Source: Nocardioides dongkuii
GTDB taxonomy: Bacteria; Actinomycetota; Actinomycetes; Propionibacteriales; Nocardioidaceae
Assembly: GCF_014127485.1 (NCBI RefSeq)
Contig: NZ_CP059903.1
Coordinates: 2,046,001-2,110,000, forward strand
DNA length: 64,000 nucleotides
Direction: 5' to 3'
Positions 1 through 8,288 of this stretch are shown piece after piece. A model generated the notes under the pieces. That model was not told the DNA's origin. It made no database searches and saw only the letters and a program-made list of their open reading frames with translations. Each line of letters begins with the position of its first letter. Within the stretch, counting starts at the first letter, position 1. A program made the position numbers and the translations under genes.

Positions 1-1861
1 GGCGGCTGCGGGCGGCCATCACCGCGGCGGCGACGATCACGACGCCGACCGCCGCCTGGGCGGGCGTGTCCCACGCCCGGATCCGGAGGTCGCCGAGACC
101 ATCGAGGAGGGTCGAGCCGGGCAGCACCACCACCACGAGCAGGATGATCGCGAGGTACGCCGCGGCGGAGCCGCGCTGCACGACACCGGTGACCTCGACC
201 GCGCCCCGGTCCAGCATCCGCATGCTCGCCCGGTAGCCCCGCTCCAGGCTCCAGTCGTGGGCCAGCCGGGCCTGGAACCGCGCGACGGGCTCGCGCGCCA
301 CGAAGAGCAGGGCGCCGGCGGCGATGGTCAGGGCGGTGAGCAGCAGCGGGAGACCGGCGCCGTGCCAGAGGGTCAGCTCCGGCTCGTGCGCACCGGCCGG
401 CAGGGTGTCGGTCTGGCCCGCGAGCAGCGAGGTGAGCGGCGCGCCGAGCAGGCCGAGGACCAGCGACAGGGCGGCCAGGACGACCGGCGCCGCGACGAAC
501 CCCGGCGGCGGGGCATGGAGCGTCGGGGGCGCCTGGAGCTCTCGGTTCCCGAAGGCGCCCCAGACGAACCGGGCGGAGTACGCCACGGTCAGGACGGAGC
601 CGAGGACCACCCCCGCGAGCAGCGCCCACCCGCCGAGGCCGGCAAGGCCGGTGCCGTCCCCCTCGCGGGCGACGTCGAGCAGCGCGACGAGCACGCTCTC
701 CTTCGCGACGTACCCCAGCAGCGGGGGCAGCCCGGCCATCGAGGCCGCCGCCAGCGTCGCCGCCACGGCGAGCACGGGCATCCGGCGGCCCAGTCCGGTC
801 AGCTTGCGCAGGTCGCGGGTGCCGGTGCTGTGGTCGATCACACCGACGGTGAGGAACAGCGTCGCCTTGAAGAGCGCGTGGGCGAGCAGCATGCCGAGGC
901 CCGCGAGCGTCGCGCTGCGCGTGCCGACGCCGAGCACCAGGACGAGGAACCCCAGCTGGCTCACGGTGCCGTACGCGAGGAGCAGCTTGAGGTCGTGCTG
1001 GCGCAGGGCACGGACGCCGCCGAGCACCATCGTCGCGACGCCGAGAGTGAGCAGCACCGCCCGCCACCCCGCGACGCCGGCGAAGGCCGGGGCCAGCAGG
1101 GCGACGAGGTAGACGCCCGCCTTCACCATCGAGGCGGCGTGCAGGTAGGCGCTGACCGGAGTGGGGGCGGCCATGGCGGCCGGCAGCCAGAAGTGGAACG
1201 GGAGCAGCGCGGACTTGCTGACCGCGCCGACGAGCAGGAGGTGCACGCCGATGGTCACCGCCGTGCCGGCCGGGGGGTCGGCGAGGATCTCGGAGATCCG
1301 GAACGTCCCGGCGGCCCGGCCGACGAGCAGCGCGCCGACGAGGAGCACCAGGCCGCCGAAGGTGGTGACCACCAGCGCCTGGATGGCCGCGCGCCGGCTG
1401 GTGCGGCGGTCGGGGTCGTGGCCGATGAGGAGGAAGGAGAAGACCGTGGTCAGCTCCCAGAAGACGTAGAGCACGAGGAGGTCGTCGGCCAGGACGAGAC
1501 CGAGCATCGCGCCGATGAACGCGACCAGCACGCCCGCGAACCGGGGGACCCCCATGTCGGAGTCGTCGAAGTACCAGGCGCAGTACGCCAGCACGAGGGC
1601 GCCGATGCCGAGGACGATGAGCGCCAGCACCCATTGCAGGGTGCCCATCGCGAAGGCGAGCTCCATGCCGATGCTGCCCACCCAGGGGTGGACCTCGACC
1701 ACCGTGCCGCCGTCCGTGACGGACGGCCCCTGGGCGGCGACCCAGGCAGTGCCCAGCAGCGGGACGAGCGCGATGAGCAGGAAGGCCCGACGGCCGACGT
1801 GAAGCACCACCCAGGGGGAGAGTGCTCCCGCCGCGAGGACAGCGGCGATGAGCACGAGCAC
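1..1861 (-). CDS. mrpA: MrpA/NuoL-type Na+/H+ antiporter subunit A, 3' end outside the window
   Basis: About 620 residues are visible of a polytopic membrane protein of the proton-conducting NuoL/MrpA family. The start is taken as GTG at 1861, with a GGGAGGG ribosome site about 8 bases upstream on the minus strand. Recognisable stretches include LVLYVFWELTTVFSFLLIG, the lysine-containing helix KSALLPFHFWLPAAM and PTPVSAYLHAASMVKAG, the proton-path region of this family. Mrp subunit A normally runs 750-950 residues, so the MrpA/B C-terminal part lies beyond base 1. Role from family knowledge: sodium/proton exchange at the membrane as part of a multisubunit Mrp complex. A stand-alone NuoL paralogue is the alternative; neighbours to the left would decide. 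Confidence 0.85.
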   Translation of the reverse strand, partial: MLVLIAAVLAAGALSPWVVLHVGRRAFLLIALVPLLGTAWVAAQGPSVTDGGTVVEVHPWVGSIGMELAFAMGTLQWVLALIVLGIGALVLAYCAWYFDDSDMGVPRFAGVLVAFIGAMLGLVLADDLLVLYVFWELTTVFSFLLIGHDPDRRTSRRAAIQALVVTTFGGLVLLVGALLVGRAAGTFRISEILADPPAGTAVTIGVHLLLVGAVSKSALLPFHFWLPAAMAAPTPVSAYLHAASMVKAGVYLVALLAPAFAGVAGWRAVLLTLGVATMVLGGVRALRQHDLKLLLAYGTVSQLGFLVLVLGVGTRSATLAGLGMLLAHALFKATLFLTVGVIDHSTGTRDLRKLTGLGRRMPVLAVAATLAAASMAGLPPLLGYVAKESVLVALLDVAREGDGTGLAGLGGWALLAGVVLGSVLTVAYSARFVWGAFGNRELQAPPTLHAPPPGFVAAPVVLAALSLVLGLLGAPLTSLLAGQTDTLPAGAHEPELTLWHGAGLPLLLTALTIAAGALLFVAREPVARFQARLAHDWSLERGYRASMRMLDRGAVEVTGVVQRGSAAAYLAIILLVVVVLPGSTLLDGLGDLRIRAWDTPAQAAVGVVIVAAAVMAARSR

Positions 1862-1944
1862 TGGTGGGGTCCCTCCCGGGGTCGATGACGAGCCGTGACA
1901 AATCTACCGGGATGCCGGGGCCGGAACGGTCCGCGGGACCGAAG

Positions 1945-1962
1945 ATGGGTGGTGGCACCCAT
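1945..1962. other. Short perfect inverted repeat in the mrpA / ABC importer gap
   Basis: ATGGGTG and CACCCAT form a 7-bp hairpin with a GTGG loop. It sits about 85 bases upstream of the antiporter start and about 35 bases before the small ORF at 1997. It could be an operator or chance; nothing else is visible in this gap apart from the small ORF and the importer's ribosome site. Confidence 0.25.
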
Positions 1963-1996
1963 GCCGTCGAGGGCGGTCCGCACGTTGACTGGAGCC

Positions 1997-2182
1997 ATGG
2001 ACGAACCGGCCGGCATCGCGCTCACCGCGGCCGCCTGGGGGCTGATCGCCCTCCACGTGTGGCTCACGCGCCCGGAGCGCAGAAGGATCCGACACCAGCG
2101 GGAGCGGCGAGGAGAATCTGCGAGGCCGCATGGCCGGTCAGACCCGCCGGACCGCGTCGGCGGGCTGCCCCGGCTCGGGTGA
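1997..2182 (+). CDS. Possible small single-pass membrane protein (61 aa)
   Basis: An ATG follows a weak TGGAGCC site and opens a 61-codon frame. The first 22 residues (MDEPAGIALTAAAWGLIALH) form one hydrophobic helix, followed by a very basic tail rich in Arg. The frame lies alone in the gap of about 400 bases between the antiporter gene and the ABC importer. No family recognised. High-GC sequence throws up many spurious frames, so this is a weak call supported only by the hydrophobic N-terminus and the start context. Confidence 0.25.
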   Translation: MDEPAGIALTAAAWGLIALHVWLTRPERRRIRHQRERRGESARPHGRSDPPDRVGGLPRLG

Positions 2183-2267
2183 GCGAGAGCTGCCGCCTCC
2201 GCCCAGGAGCGCGAGGGCGGCACTTTGGGTACGGTGCGTTGTCGGGTCTCTCCTGCGGAGGTAGCTC

Positions 2268-3185
2268 ATGTCGCTGCGTCGTCTCTGCCCTGCCGTCCTG
2301 GCCGTCCTGCTCGCGTTCCTCGGCGGCTGCGGCGACGGCGACGGCGACTCGGGGGAGGGCAGCAACGGCGCGACGTTGCGGATCAGCGCGATCCCCGATC
2401 AGGACCCGGCCGAGCTCACGGCTCGCGAGGAGTCCCTCGCAGACCTCCTCTCCGAGGAGCTGGACGTCGAGGTCGAGTACGTCCCGGTCACCGACTACGC
2501 CGCCTCGGTGAGCCTCTTCCGCGCAGGCGACCTGGACATGGTCTTCTACGGCGGTCTGACCGGGGTGCAGGCCCGTCTGCAGACCCCGGGCGCCACCCTG
2601 CTGGCGCAGCGGGACATCGACCCCGAGTTCCGCAGCGTCTTCATCGCCAACGCGGACGCCGGGATCGACCCGGTCGACGACGTCGAGGACCTGACCGTCT
2701 TCGAGGGGAGGCGGTTCACGTTCGGCAGCGAGTCGTCGACCTCGGGGCGGCTGATGCCGGAGTACTTCCTCGAGGAGGCCGGCGTGGACAGCGCCGAGGA
2801 GTTCGAGGGCAGGCCCGGCTACTCCGGGTCCCACGACACCACGATCGACCTGGTCGAGGCGGGGTCCTACGAGGGCGGCGTGCTCAACATCCAGGTCTGG
2901 GAGGCACGGAAGGCCGCCGGCACCGTCGACCTCGACCAGGTGGTGGAGGTCTTCACCACGCCGACCTACAGCGACTACCACTGGCTGGCCGGGCCCGAGG
3001 TCGACGAGCGTCTCGGCGACGGCTTCACCGACGAGCTGCGCGAGGCGTTGCTGGCGATCGACGGGTCGACGCCGGAGGAGAAGGACCTCCTCGAGAAGTA
3101 CGGCGCGGGCGCGCTCGTCCCGGCCGACGTCGACAGCTACGACCGGATCGAGGAGATCGGCCGCAAGCTCGGGCTCGTGTCCTGA
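2268..3185 (+). CDS. PhnD-type ABC transporter substrate-binding lipoprotein, putative selenate/selenite binding
   Basis: 305 aa. A type II signal peptide ends in LGGC (lipobox, Cys about residue 21), so the protein should be a membrane-anchored binding protein. The body is of the PhnD fold: TLRISAIPDQDPAELT, GDLDMVFYGGLTG and FGSESSTSGRLMPEYF are typical ligand-cleft segments. The family was first described for phosphonate, but a PhnD-like branch is annotated as putative selenate-binding next to selenium genes. The position here, 6-8 kb from selB, selA, tRNA-Sec, selD and a Sec enzyme, fits that branch; no phosphonate catabolic gene is present. Start ATG has GGAGGT 7 bases upstream. It overlaps the ATPase gene by one base (TGATG). 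Confidence 0.85.
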   Translation: MSLRRLCPAVLAVLLAFLGGCGDGDGDSGEGSNGATLRISAIPDQDPAELTAREESLADLLSEELDVEVEYVPVTDYAASVSLFRAGDLDMVFYGGLTGVQARLQTPGATLLAQRDIDPEFRSVFIANADAGIDPVDDVEDLTVFEGRRFTFGSESSTSGRLMPEYFLEEAGVDSAEEFEGRPGYSGSHDTTIDLVEAGSYEGGVLNIQVWEARKAAGTVDLDQVVEVFTTPTYSDYHWLAGPEVDERLGDGFTDELREALLAIDGSTPEEKDLLEKYGAGALVPADVDSYDRIEEIGRKLGLVS

Positions 3186-3934
3186 TGACCGTCGTCGTCG
3201 CATTGCGCGGCGTGAGCGTCTCGTACGGCGGCCACGCCGCGCTCCGCGACGTCGACCTGGTGGTGCGCGCGGGGGAGCGGGTGGCCCTGGTCGGCCCCAG
3301 CGGAGCCGGCAAGTCCACCCTGCTGCGCCTGTGCACCGGAGCGGCCCGCCCCGACGCCGGCGACGTCGAGGTGCTCGGTCAGTCCCTCTCCCGCCCGCCG
3401 GCCGCGGCGCTGGCGGACGTACGCCGCCGCACCGGCACCATCCACCAGAGCCTGCACCTGGTGGGCCGCCTCCGCGTCGTGCACAACGTCAACGCCGGTC
3501 ACCTGGGGCGGTGGAGCACCTGGCAGGCGTTGACCTCGCTGGTGCGGCCGCGGGAGACGGAGACCGCCCGCGCTGCCCTGGCCCGCCTCGGGATCGCCGA
3601 GAAGCTGCTCACGCGCACCGACCGGCTCTCCGGCGGAGAGCAGCAGCGGGTCGCCCTGGCGCGCGTGCTCGTCCAGAACCCCGACCTGGTCCTGGCCGAC
3701 GAACCGGTCTCCAGCCTCGATCCGGCCCGCGCCGACGAGGTGATGCGGCTGCTCTGCGAGACGGTCGCCACCCCGGCTCGCACCCTGGTGGTGAGCCTGC
3801 ACGACTTCGACCTCGCCGTGCGGCGGTGCGACCGGGTGGTGGGTCTGCGTGGCGGGCGGGTGGTCTTCGACCGGCCCGCCGACCGGGTCGACGCCCGGCT
3901 GTACGACGAGCTGTACTCCCTCGAGCGCGGATGA
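3185..3934 (+). CDS. phnC: PhnC-type ABC transporter ATP-binding protein
   Basis: 249 aa cytoplasmic ATPase of the importer. Walker A is GPSGAGKST (about residue 37), the signature is LSGGEQQRVALARVL, and Walker B is LVLADEPVSSLDP, followed by the switch His in VVSLHDFDLA. It is the second gene of a three-gene operon: its ATG overlaps the stop of the binding protein and its stop overlaps the permease ATG, so translation is probably coupled. It should energise uptake of the anion bound by the upstream lipoprotein. The substrate is inferred from context only. Confidence 0.9.
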   Translation: MTVVVALRGVSVSYGGHAALRDVDLVVRAGERVALVGPSGAGKSTLLRLCTGAARPDAGDVEVLGQSLSRPPAAALADVRRRTGTIHQSLHLVGRLRVVHNVNAGHLGRWSTWQALTSLVRPRETETARAALARLGIAEKLLTRTDRLSGGEQQRVALARVLVQNPDLVLADEPVSSLDPARADEVMRLLCETVATPARTLVVSLHDFDLAVRRCDRVVGLRGGRVVFDRPADRVDARLYDELYSLERG

Positions 3935-5613
3935 CCGACCTGTCCGGGATCGCCTCGCTCGAGGGGTCCGGGCTGAAGGGGGCGGCGCCGCCCGGCCGGG
4001 TCCCGGCACCGCGCGGATCGCGCCGCGACCCGCGTCGTACGGCACCCCGGGGACGCGTCTCCGGCCGTGCCTGGCTCCTGGTGTGGGCCCTGGTGCTCGG
4101 CTGGTCGCTGTGGAGCTTCCTCGACGGCGGCCACGGGGTGCTGAACCCCGCCGGGCTGCCGTCGTTCGGCGAGTTCTGGGCCGCCGCTGCGAGACCGGAG
4201 CTGTCCCGCGACGTCCTCGTCACGACGCTCGAGGCGAGCGCGACCACGCTGGCGTTCGGTGTCCTGGGCACGCTGCTGTCGGTCGTGCTGGGGATCCTGG
4301 TCGCGCCGTTCATGAGCCAGACCTGGTGGGCGCCGGGATCGGCGTCCGGACCCGCCCGGGTGGTCCGCGCCGGCGGCCTGCTGCTGGCGCGGGCGGCGGT
4401 CGCGCTGCCCCGGGGCGTGCACGAGGCGGTGTGGGGGCTGCTCCTGGTCAGCGTCCTGGGACGCGACCCGCTGGTCGGCGTGCTGGCGATCGCGGTGCCG
4501 TTCGGCGCGATCACCGCCAAGGTCTTCTCCGAGCTGCTCGACGAGGCCGATCGCGGTCCGTACGACCTGCTCCGCGAGGCCGGGGCCGGACGGGTCGCCG
4601 CGCTGTCCTACGGGCTGCTTCCCTCCCTGCTCCCCGGTGCGACGTCGTACGCCTTCTACCGCTTCGAGTGCTCGATCCGGTCCGCGGTGATCCTGGGCAT
4701 GATCGGTGCCGGGGGACTGGGCCTGCAGCTCACCCTGGCCTTCCAGGGCCTGCAGTACGGCCGGATGTGGACCTGCATCTACGCCCTCCTGGTGCTCGGC
4801 GCGGTCATCGACCGCTGGGGCGCGTACCTGCGCCGGGGCACCTCGCGGCGGCGCTGGCCGCTCTCCGGAGCCGTCGCCGCCCTGCTGGCGGCAGGGTCGG
4901 TGTGGCACCTCGCTCCGGACCTGGAGCGGTGGTTCTCCGCGCGGACGGCCGACCGGCTCAGCCGGCTGGTGGACGACCTGGTGCCGCCGAGCCTGCCGGC
5001 CGGGGGGTGGTCGGAGCTGGGCGCCGCTGCGGTGGAGACCCTGCAGATGTCGGTCGTGGCCATCACCCTCGCCGCCGTCCTGGGCCTGCTTGTGGCCCTG
5101 GTCGCCGCCCGCGGCTCCGGCTCCCGACCACGCCGTGCGCTCGGCTGGGTCGCCCGGCAGCTGCTGCTGCTCACCCGTGCCGTCCCGCCGCCGGTCTGGG
5201 CGCTGCTGGTGCTGTTCGTGGTCTTCCCCGGGCCGCTGCCCGGGGCGATCGCCCTCGGCGTCTACACCTTCGGCATCCTCGGCAGGCTCTTCGCCGAGGT
5301 CGTGGAGGAGCTGGACCAGCGACCCCGCGAGGCCCTGACCGAGCTCGGCGCACCGCCGGCGGCGTCGTTCGCCTATGCCTCCGTGCCGGCCGCAGCCGGT
5401 CAGCTGATCGCGCTCAGCCTGTACCGCTGGGAGGTCACCGCCCGGGAGACCGTAGTCGTCGGGGTCGTGGGCGCCGGCGGCCTGGGCAGCCTGCTCGAGC
5501 AGCAACGCGCCGGGTTCGACTACCCGGCGATGGCCACCACCGTGCTCGCGCTGGTCGCCGTGTGCCTGGTGGTGGACGCGCTGAGCGTCGCGGTGCGCGC
5601 CTCGCTGCGGTGA
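3931..5613 (+). CDS. phnE: Fused double PhnE-type ABC permease
   Basis: 560 aa, about twice the length of a single PhnE. Two homologous permease modules lie in one chain. The first (about residues 40-300) carries the EAA-like loop ELLDEADRGPYDLLREAGAG followed by IGAGGLGLQL. The second (about 345-560) carries EVVEELDQRPREALTELGAP and VGAGGLGSLL. Each module has 5-6 hydrophobic segments, so one gene supplies both halves of the channel. Fused tandem PhnE proteins are known in this importer class. The ATGA overlap with phnC makes this the last gene of the operon. Confidence 0.88.
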   Translation: MTDLSGIASLEGSGLKGAAPPGRVPAPRGSRRDPRRTAPRGRVSGRAWLLVWALVLGWSLWSFLDGGHGVLNPAGLPSFGEFWAAAARPELSRDVLVTTLEASATTLAFGVLGTLLSVVLGILVAPFMSQTWWAPGSASGPARVVRAGGLLLARAAVALPRGVHEAVWGLLLVSVLGRDPLVGVLAIAVPFGAITAKVFSELLDEADRGPYDLLREAGAGRVAALSYGLLPSLLPGATSYAFYRFECSIRSAVILGMIGAGGLGLQLTLAFQGLQYGRMWTCIYALLVLGAVIDRWGAYLRRGTSRRRWPLSGAVAALLAAGSVWHLAPDLERWFSARTADRLSRLVDDLVPPSLPAGGWSELGAAAVETLQMSVVAITLAAVLGLLVALVAARGSGSRPRRALGWVARQLLLLTRAVPPPVWALLVLFVVFPGPLPGAIALGVYTFGILGRLFAEVVEELDQRPREALTELGAPPAASFAYASVPAAAGQLIALSLYRWEVTARETVVVGVVGAGGLGSLLEQQRAGFDYPAMATTVLALVAVCLVVDALSVAVRASLR

Positions 5614-5624
5614 TCGGTCCGCGT

Positions 5625-5648
5625 AGGTGTCCCGCTTCTGGGCACCTG
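5625..5648 (+). terminator. Hairpin after the ABC importer operon
   Basis: AGGTGTCCC and GGGCACCT can pair with one bulged base around a short GCTTCT loop, a dozen bases beyond the permease stop. No U-run follows, as is common in high-GC actinobacteria. It separates the importer operon from the formate channel gene. Confidence 0.35.
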
Positions 5649-5685
5649 GGTCTTGGGGTATCCAACGGACACGACGGAGGTTCCC

Positions 5686-6528
5686 ATGACTGCTCGAGAG
5701 CCGAAGGAGATCGCCGAGGCAGCAGTGGCGGCCGGCACGAAGAAGGTCGCCCGCACCTGGGACCGTGTCCTGGTCGCCTCGTTCCTGGCCGGGGCCTACA
5801 TCGCCTTCGGCGGTCTGGTGGCCATCACGATCTCCTCCGGGCTGGACCCCGCCACCTGGGGCACGCTCCCGACGCTGTTCACCGGCGCGGCGTTCACCCT
5901 GGGCCTGGTCCTCGTCATCATCGCGGGGTCGGACCTGGCCACCGGCAACATGATGCTCGTCCCGCTGAGCGCCATGAGCGGCAAGGTCGAGGTGGCCGTC
6001 GTCGCCCGGAACCTGGCCCTGGTGCTCGTGGGCAACCTGGTGGGGGCCGTGTTCGTCGCCTTCTTCCTGGCCGTGCAGACCGGGGTCATCGGCAGCGCCG
6101 ACGCCGATCCCGGGACCACCGCGGCGATGACCTACGAGCGGCTCGCGGCGATCGCCCACGACAAGGCCACGGTCCACACGGCGTGGGAGACGTTCCTGCG
6201 GGGTGTCGGGTGCAACTGGCTCGTCTGCCTGGCCGTGTGGATGTCCATCGCCGCGACCTCGGTGTCGGGGAAGATCCTCGCCATCTTCTTCCCGATCATG
6301 GCCTTCGTGGCGATGGGTTTCGACCACGTGGTCGCCAACATGTTCTTCCTGCCCGCCGCGATGTTCAACGACGTCCCGGGCATCACCTGGGGTGACGTCA
6401 CCTTGAACTGGCTGCTCGCGGGCACGGGCAACCTGGTGGGCGCGGTGATCTTCGTGGCGAGCTCCTACTGGTACCTGTTCCTCAAGGACCAGCCCGAGCA
6501 CGCTCCCTCGGTCGAGGAGAAGCGCTAG
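5686..6528 (+). CDS. Formate/nitrite transporter (FNT/FocA family)
   Basis: 280 aa with six hydrophobic segments. Family hallmarks are GAAFTLGLVLVIIAGSDLATGNM and the GVGCNWLVCLAVWMS region. The ATG at 5686 is preferred over the upstream in-frame TTG at 5653 because GGAGG lies 6 bases before it. FNT proteins are pentameric channels for formate, nitrite or hydrosulfide. The location between a selenium-type importer and the Sec genes, 4 kb from a formate dehydrogenase, points to formate as the likely substrate (inference). Its TAG overlaps the stop of selB on the other strand within a CTAG palindrome. Confidence 0.9.
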   Translation: MTAREPKEIAEAAVAAGTKKVARTWDRVLVASFLAGAYIAFGGLVAITISSGLDPATWGTLPTLFTGAAFTLGLVLVIIAGSDLATGNMMLVPLSAMSGKVEVAVVARNLALVLVGNLVGAVFVAFFLAVQTGVIGSADADPGTTAAMTYERLAAIAHDKATVHTAWETFLRGVGCNWLVCLAVWMSIAATSVSGKILAIFFPIMAFVAMGFDHVVANMFFLPAAMFNDVPGITWGDVTLNWLLAGTGNLVGAVIFVASSYWYLFLKDQPEHAPSVEEKR

Positions 6529-8288
6529 CCGGAGGACCCCTCGAGGACGACGCGTCGGTCGTCGGGGAGCCGTCGGGTGAGCCGGGCGCGATCGAGGTGC
6601 TCCAGCAGGGGGAGCACGACGCGGCGGCTGCTCCCTAGGTGCGAGCGTGCCTGGCTGGTCGTGAACGGCTGAGGGAGCACCCCCAGCGCCTCGACCGCCC
6701 GCCGTTCGGCCCCCGGCATCAGCACGATGCCCGGCGCGAGCCTGAGCAGGCGACCCGCCCTCGCCGCCGCGGCCACCCGCGTCGGGTCCAGCCCGAGGTC
6801 ACGGAGGCGGTCCGCGGTCGGCGCCTGGAACGGGTTCGTGGACAGCTCCTCAGCGAGCCTCGTGAGGGCCCGCTCCAGCTCCACGGGGAGGACGTCGCCA
6901 GCGGGGGCGAGCACGCGTCCCTCCACGAGTCGGAGCGGCTCGCGCAGCACAGCGGCCACGAGCTCGGGGGAGGGCAGGTGGAGACGGTCGGCCAGCACCG
7001 CGAGCGGCAGCCCCCGGTCCAGCGGCCGGGCCCGGTCGTGGTCGGTGACGAGCTCGAGGACCTGGGCGGCCGCCGCCTCCGCCCGGTCGGCGCTCATCAC
7101 CCAGCGTCCGGCCCTGACGACGGACTCGACCGCTGTCGAGGCGGGCACCCCGAGCTGACGGAGGGTGTCGAGGTCCACCACCTCGCGACGTCGTACCTCC
7201 GAGGCGAGATCGGGTACGCCGGTGACCTCGTGCAGCGCGCCGGCGCGCTCGACCGCGGCACCCCGCCGCCGGAGCGGCGGGGGCAGCGGGTCGAGGACGT
7301 GCGCCCCCCACACCTGGCGGTTGCCGGGGTCCCGGACGAGGGCCCGGTCGCCCACGCGCAGGGGCAGCGGCTGCGGGAGGGTGAGCCGCACGAGATCGTC
7401 GGCCAGCGGCCGGCATCGCGTCGTGAGCGAGAGGGCGCCGACGTGCAGCATCGGGTGCGACGGCAGCCGCGTCACGTCGCCGGCGATGCGGACGTCGACG
7501 ACCTCCGTCCAGTGGTGCGCGCCAGGGGTGGTCAGGCTGCCGGCGCGATCGAGGTCCGCGACGTCCCCGGAGACGTTGAGCGCCACCCGAGCGAGGCCGG
7601 AGACCGACTCCACCACCCGCCCGAGCGCCTGGACGCCGCGCACCCGCACGGTCGCCGTCCCGGTGCTGAGCCGGTCACCGACGGCGATGGTCCCCGCGGG
7701 GAGCGTGCCGGTCACGACCGTCCCGGCGCCGCTGATCGTGAAGCGGCGGTCGAGCCACAGCCGGACGTCGGCGCGCGGATCGGCGGGCGGCACGCCAGTG
7801 ACCAGCTCGACCAGCCTGGTCCGCAGCTCCGGCAGCCCGCTGCCGGTCCGGCTGCTCACCGACACGACGGGGGAGCCACGCAGCGAGGTGCTCGCCAGCT
7901 CCGCGGCGGCCCGGTCCATGGCGGGACCCGGGTCGGCGAGGTCGCTCCGCGTGACGGCCACGACGGCGTGCTCGACCTGCAGCGCGTCCAGCGCGGCGAG
8001 GTGCTCGGCGGCCTGGGGCATCCAGGGGTCGTCGGCGGCGACCACGAACAGCACGGCCGGCACCGGCCCGACTCCCGCCAGCATCGTGGTGACGAAGCGC
8101 TCGTGCCCCGGGACGTCGACGAAGGCGAGGTCGCCCACGCCGGGGAGGGAGGTCCAGGCGTAGCCGAGCTGGATGGACAGTCCTCGTCGCCGTTCCTCCT
8201 CGAGACGGTCGGGCGCGGTGCCGGTCAGCGCCTCGACCAGGGCGGACTTGCCGTGGTCGACGTGTCCTGCCGTGGCGATGACGTGCAC
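6525..8288 (-). CDS. selB: Selenocysteine-specific translation elongation factor SelB
   Basis: 587 aa. GTPase domain at the N-terminus: AGHVDHGKS (G1, residues about 8-16), the switch I region GLSIQLGYAW, DVPGHERFV (G3) and VTRSDLAD (the NKxD-like G4, here TRSD as in many SelB). Domains II and III follow, and the last 200 residues are arginine- and leucine-rich winged-helix repeats that in SelB bind the SECIS hairpin. The start is the GTG at 8288, whose G is also the last base of the selA stop (TAGTG), so the two are translationally coupled. Role: delivers Sec-tRNA to UGA codons on SECIS-bearing mRNAs; here the fdhA mRNA is the visible client. Confidence 0.95.
   Translation of the reverse strand: MHVIATAGHVDHGKSALVEALTGTAPDRLEEERRRGLSIQLGYAWTSLPGVGDLAFVDVPGHERFVTTMLAGVGPVPAVLFVVAADDPWMPQAAEHLAALDALQVEHAVVAVTRSDLADPGPAMDRAAAELASTSLRGSPVVSVSSRTGSGLPELRTRLVELVTGVPPADPRADVRLWLDRRFTISGAGTVVTGTLPAGTIAVGDRLSTGTATVRVRGVQALGRVVESVSGLARVALNVSGDVADLDRAGSLTTPGAHHWTEVVDVRIAGDVTRLPSHPMLHVGALSLTTRCRPLADDLVRLTLPQPLPLRVGDRALVRDPGNRQVWGAHVLDPLPPPLRRRGAAVERAGALHEVTGVPDLASEVRRREVVDLDTLRQLGVPASTAVESVVRAGRWVMSADRAEAAAAQVLELVTDHDRARPLDRGLPLAVLADRLHLPSPELVAAVLREPLRLVEGRVLAPAGDVLPVELERALTRLAEELSTNPFQAPTADRLRDLGLDPTRVAAAARAGRLLRLAPGIVLMPGAERRAVEALGVLPQPFTTSQARSHLGSSRRVVLPLLEHLDRARLTRRLPDDRRVVLEGSSG

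Noticed and set aside
257..1888. 543-residue plus-strand frame at the left end
   Set aside because: It is antisense to the MrpA gene and encodes low-complexity Glu/Arg/Gly-rich sequence.
2268..5613. Phosphonate utilisation locus
   Set aside because: No C-P lyase, phosphonatase or other phosphonate gene is near; the selenium context fits better, although the substrate is still unproven.
5653..5685. TTG start for the FNT transporter
   Set aside because: ATG 5686 has GGAGG at the right distance and gives the normal family N-terminus.
3499..6501. 1000-residue open frame on the minus strand
   Set aside because: It is antisense to the importer and FNT genes, whose proteins have clear family motifs; its product is low-complexity Arg/Gly/His/Asp sequence typical of GC-rich shadow frames. 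The same applies to 10807-14286 minus, 20710-22839 minus and others.
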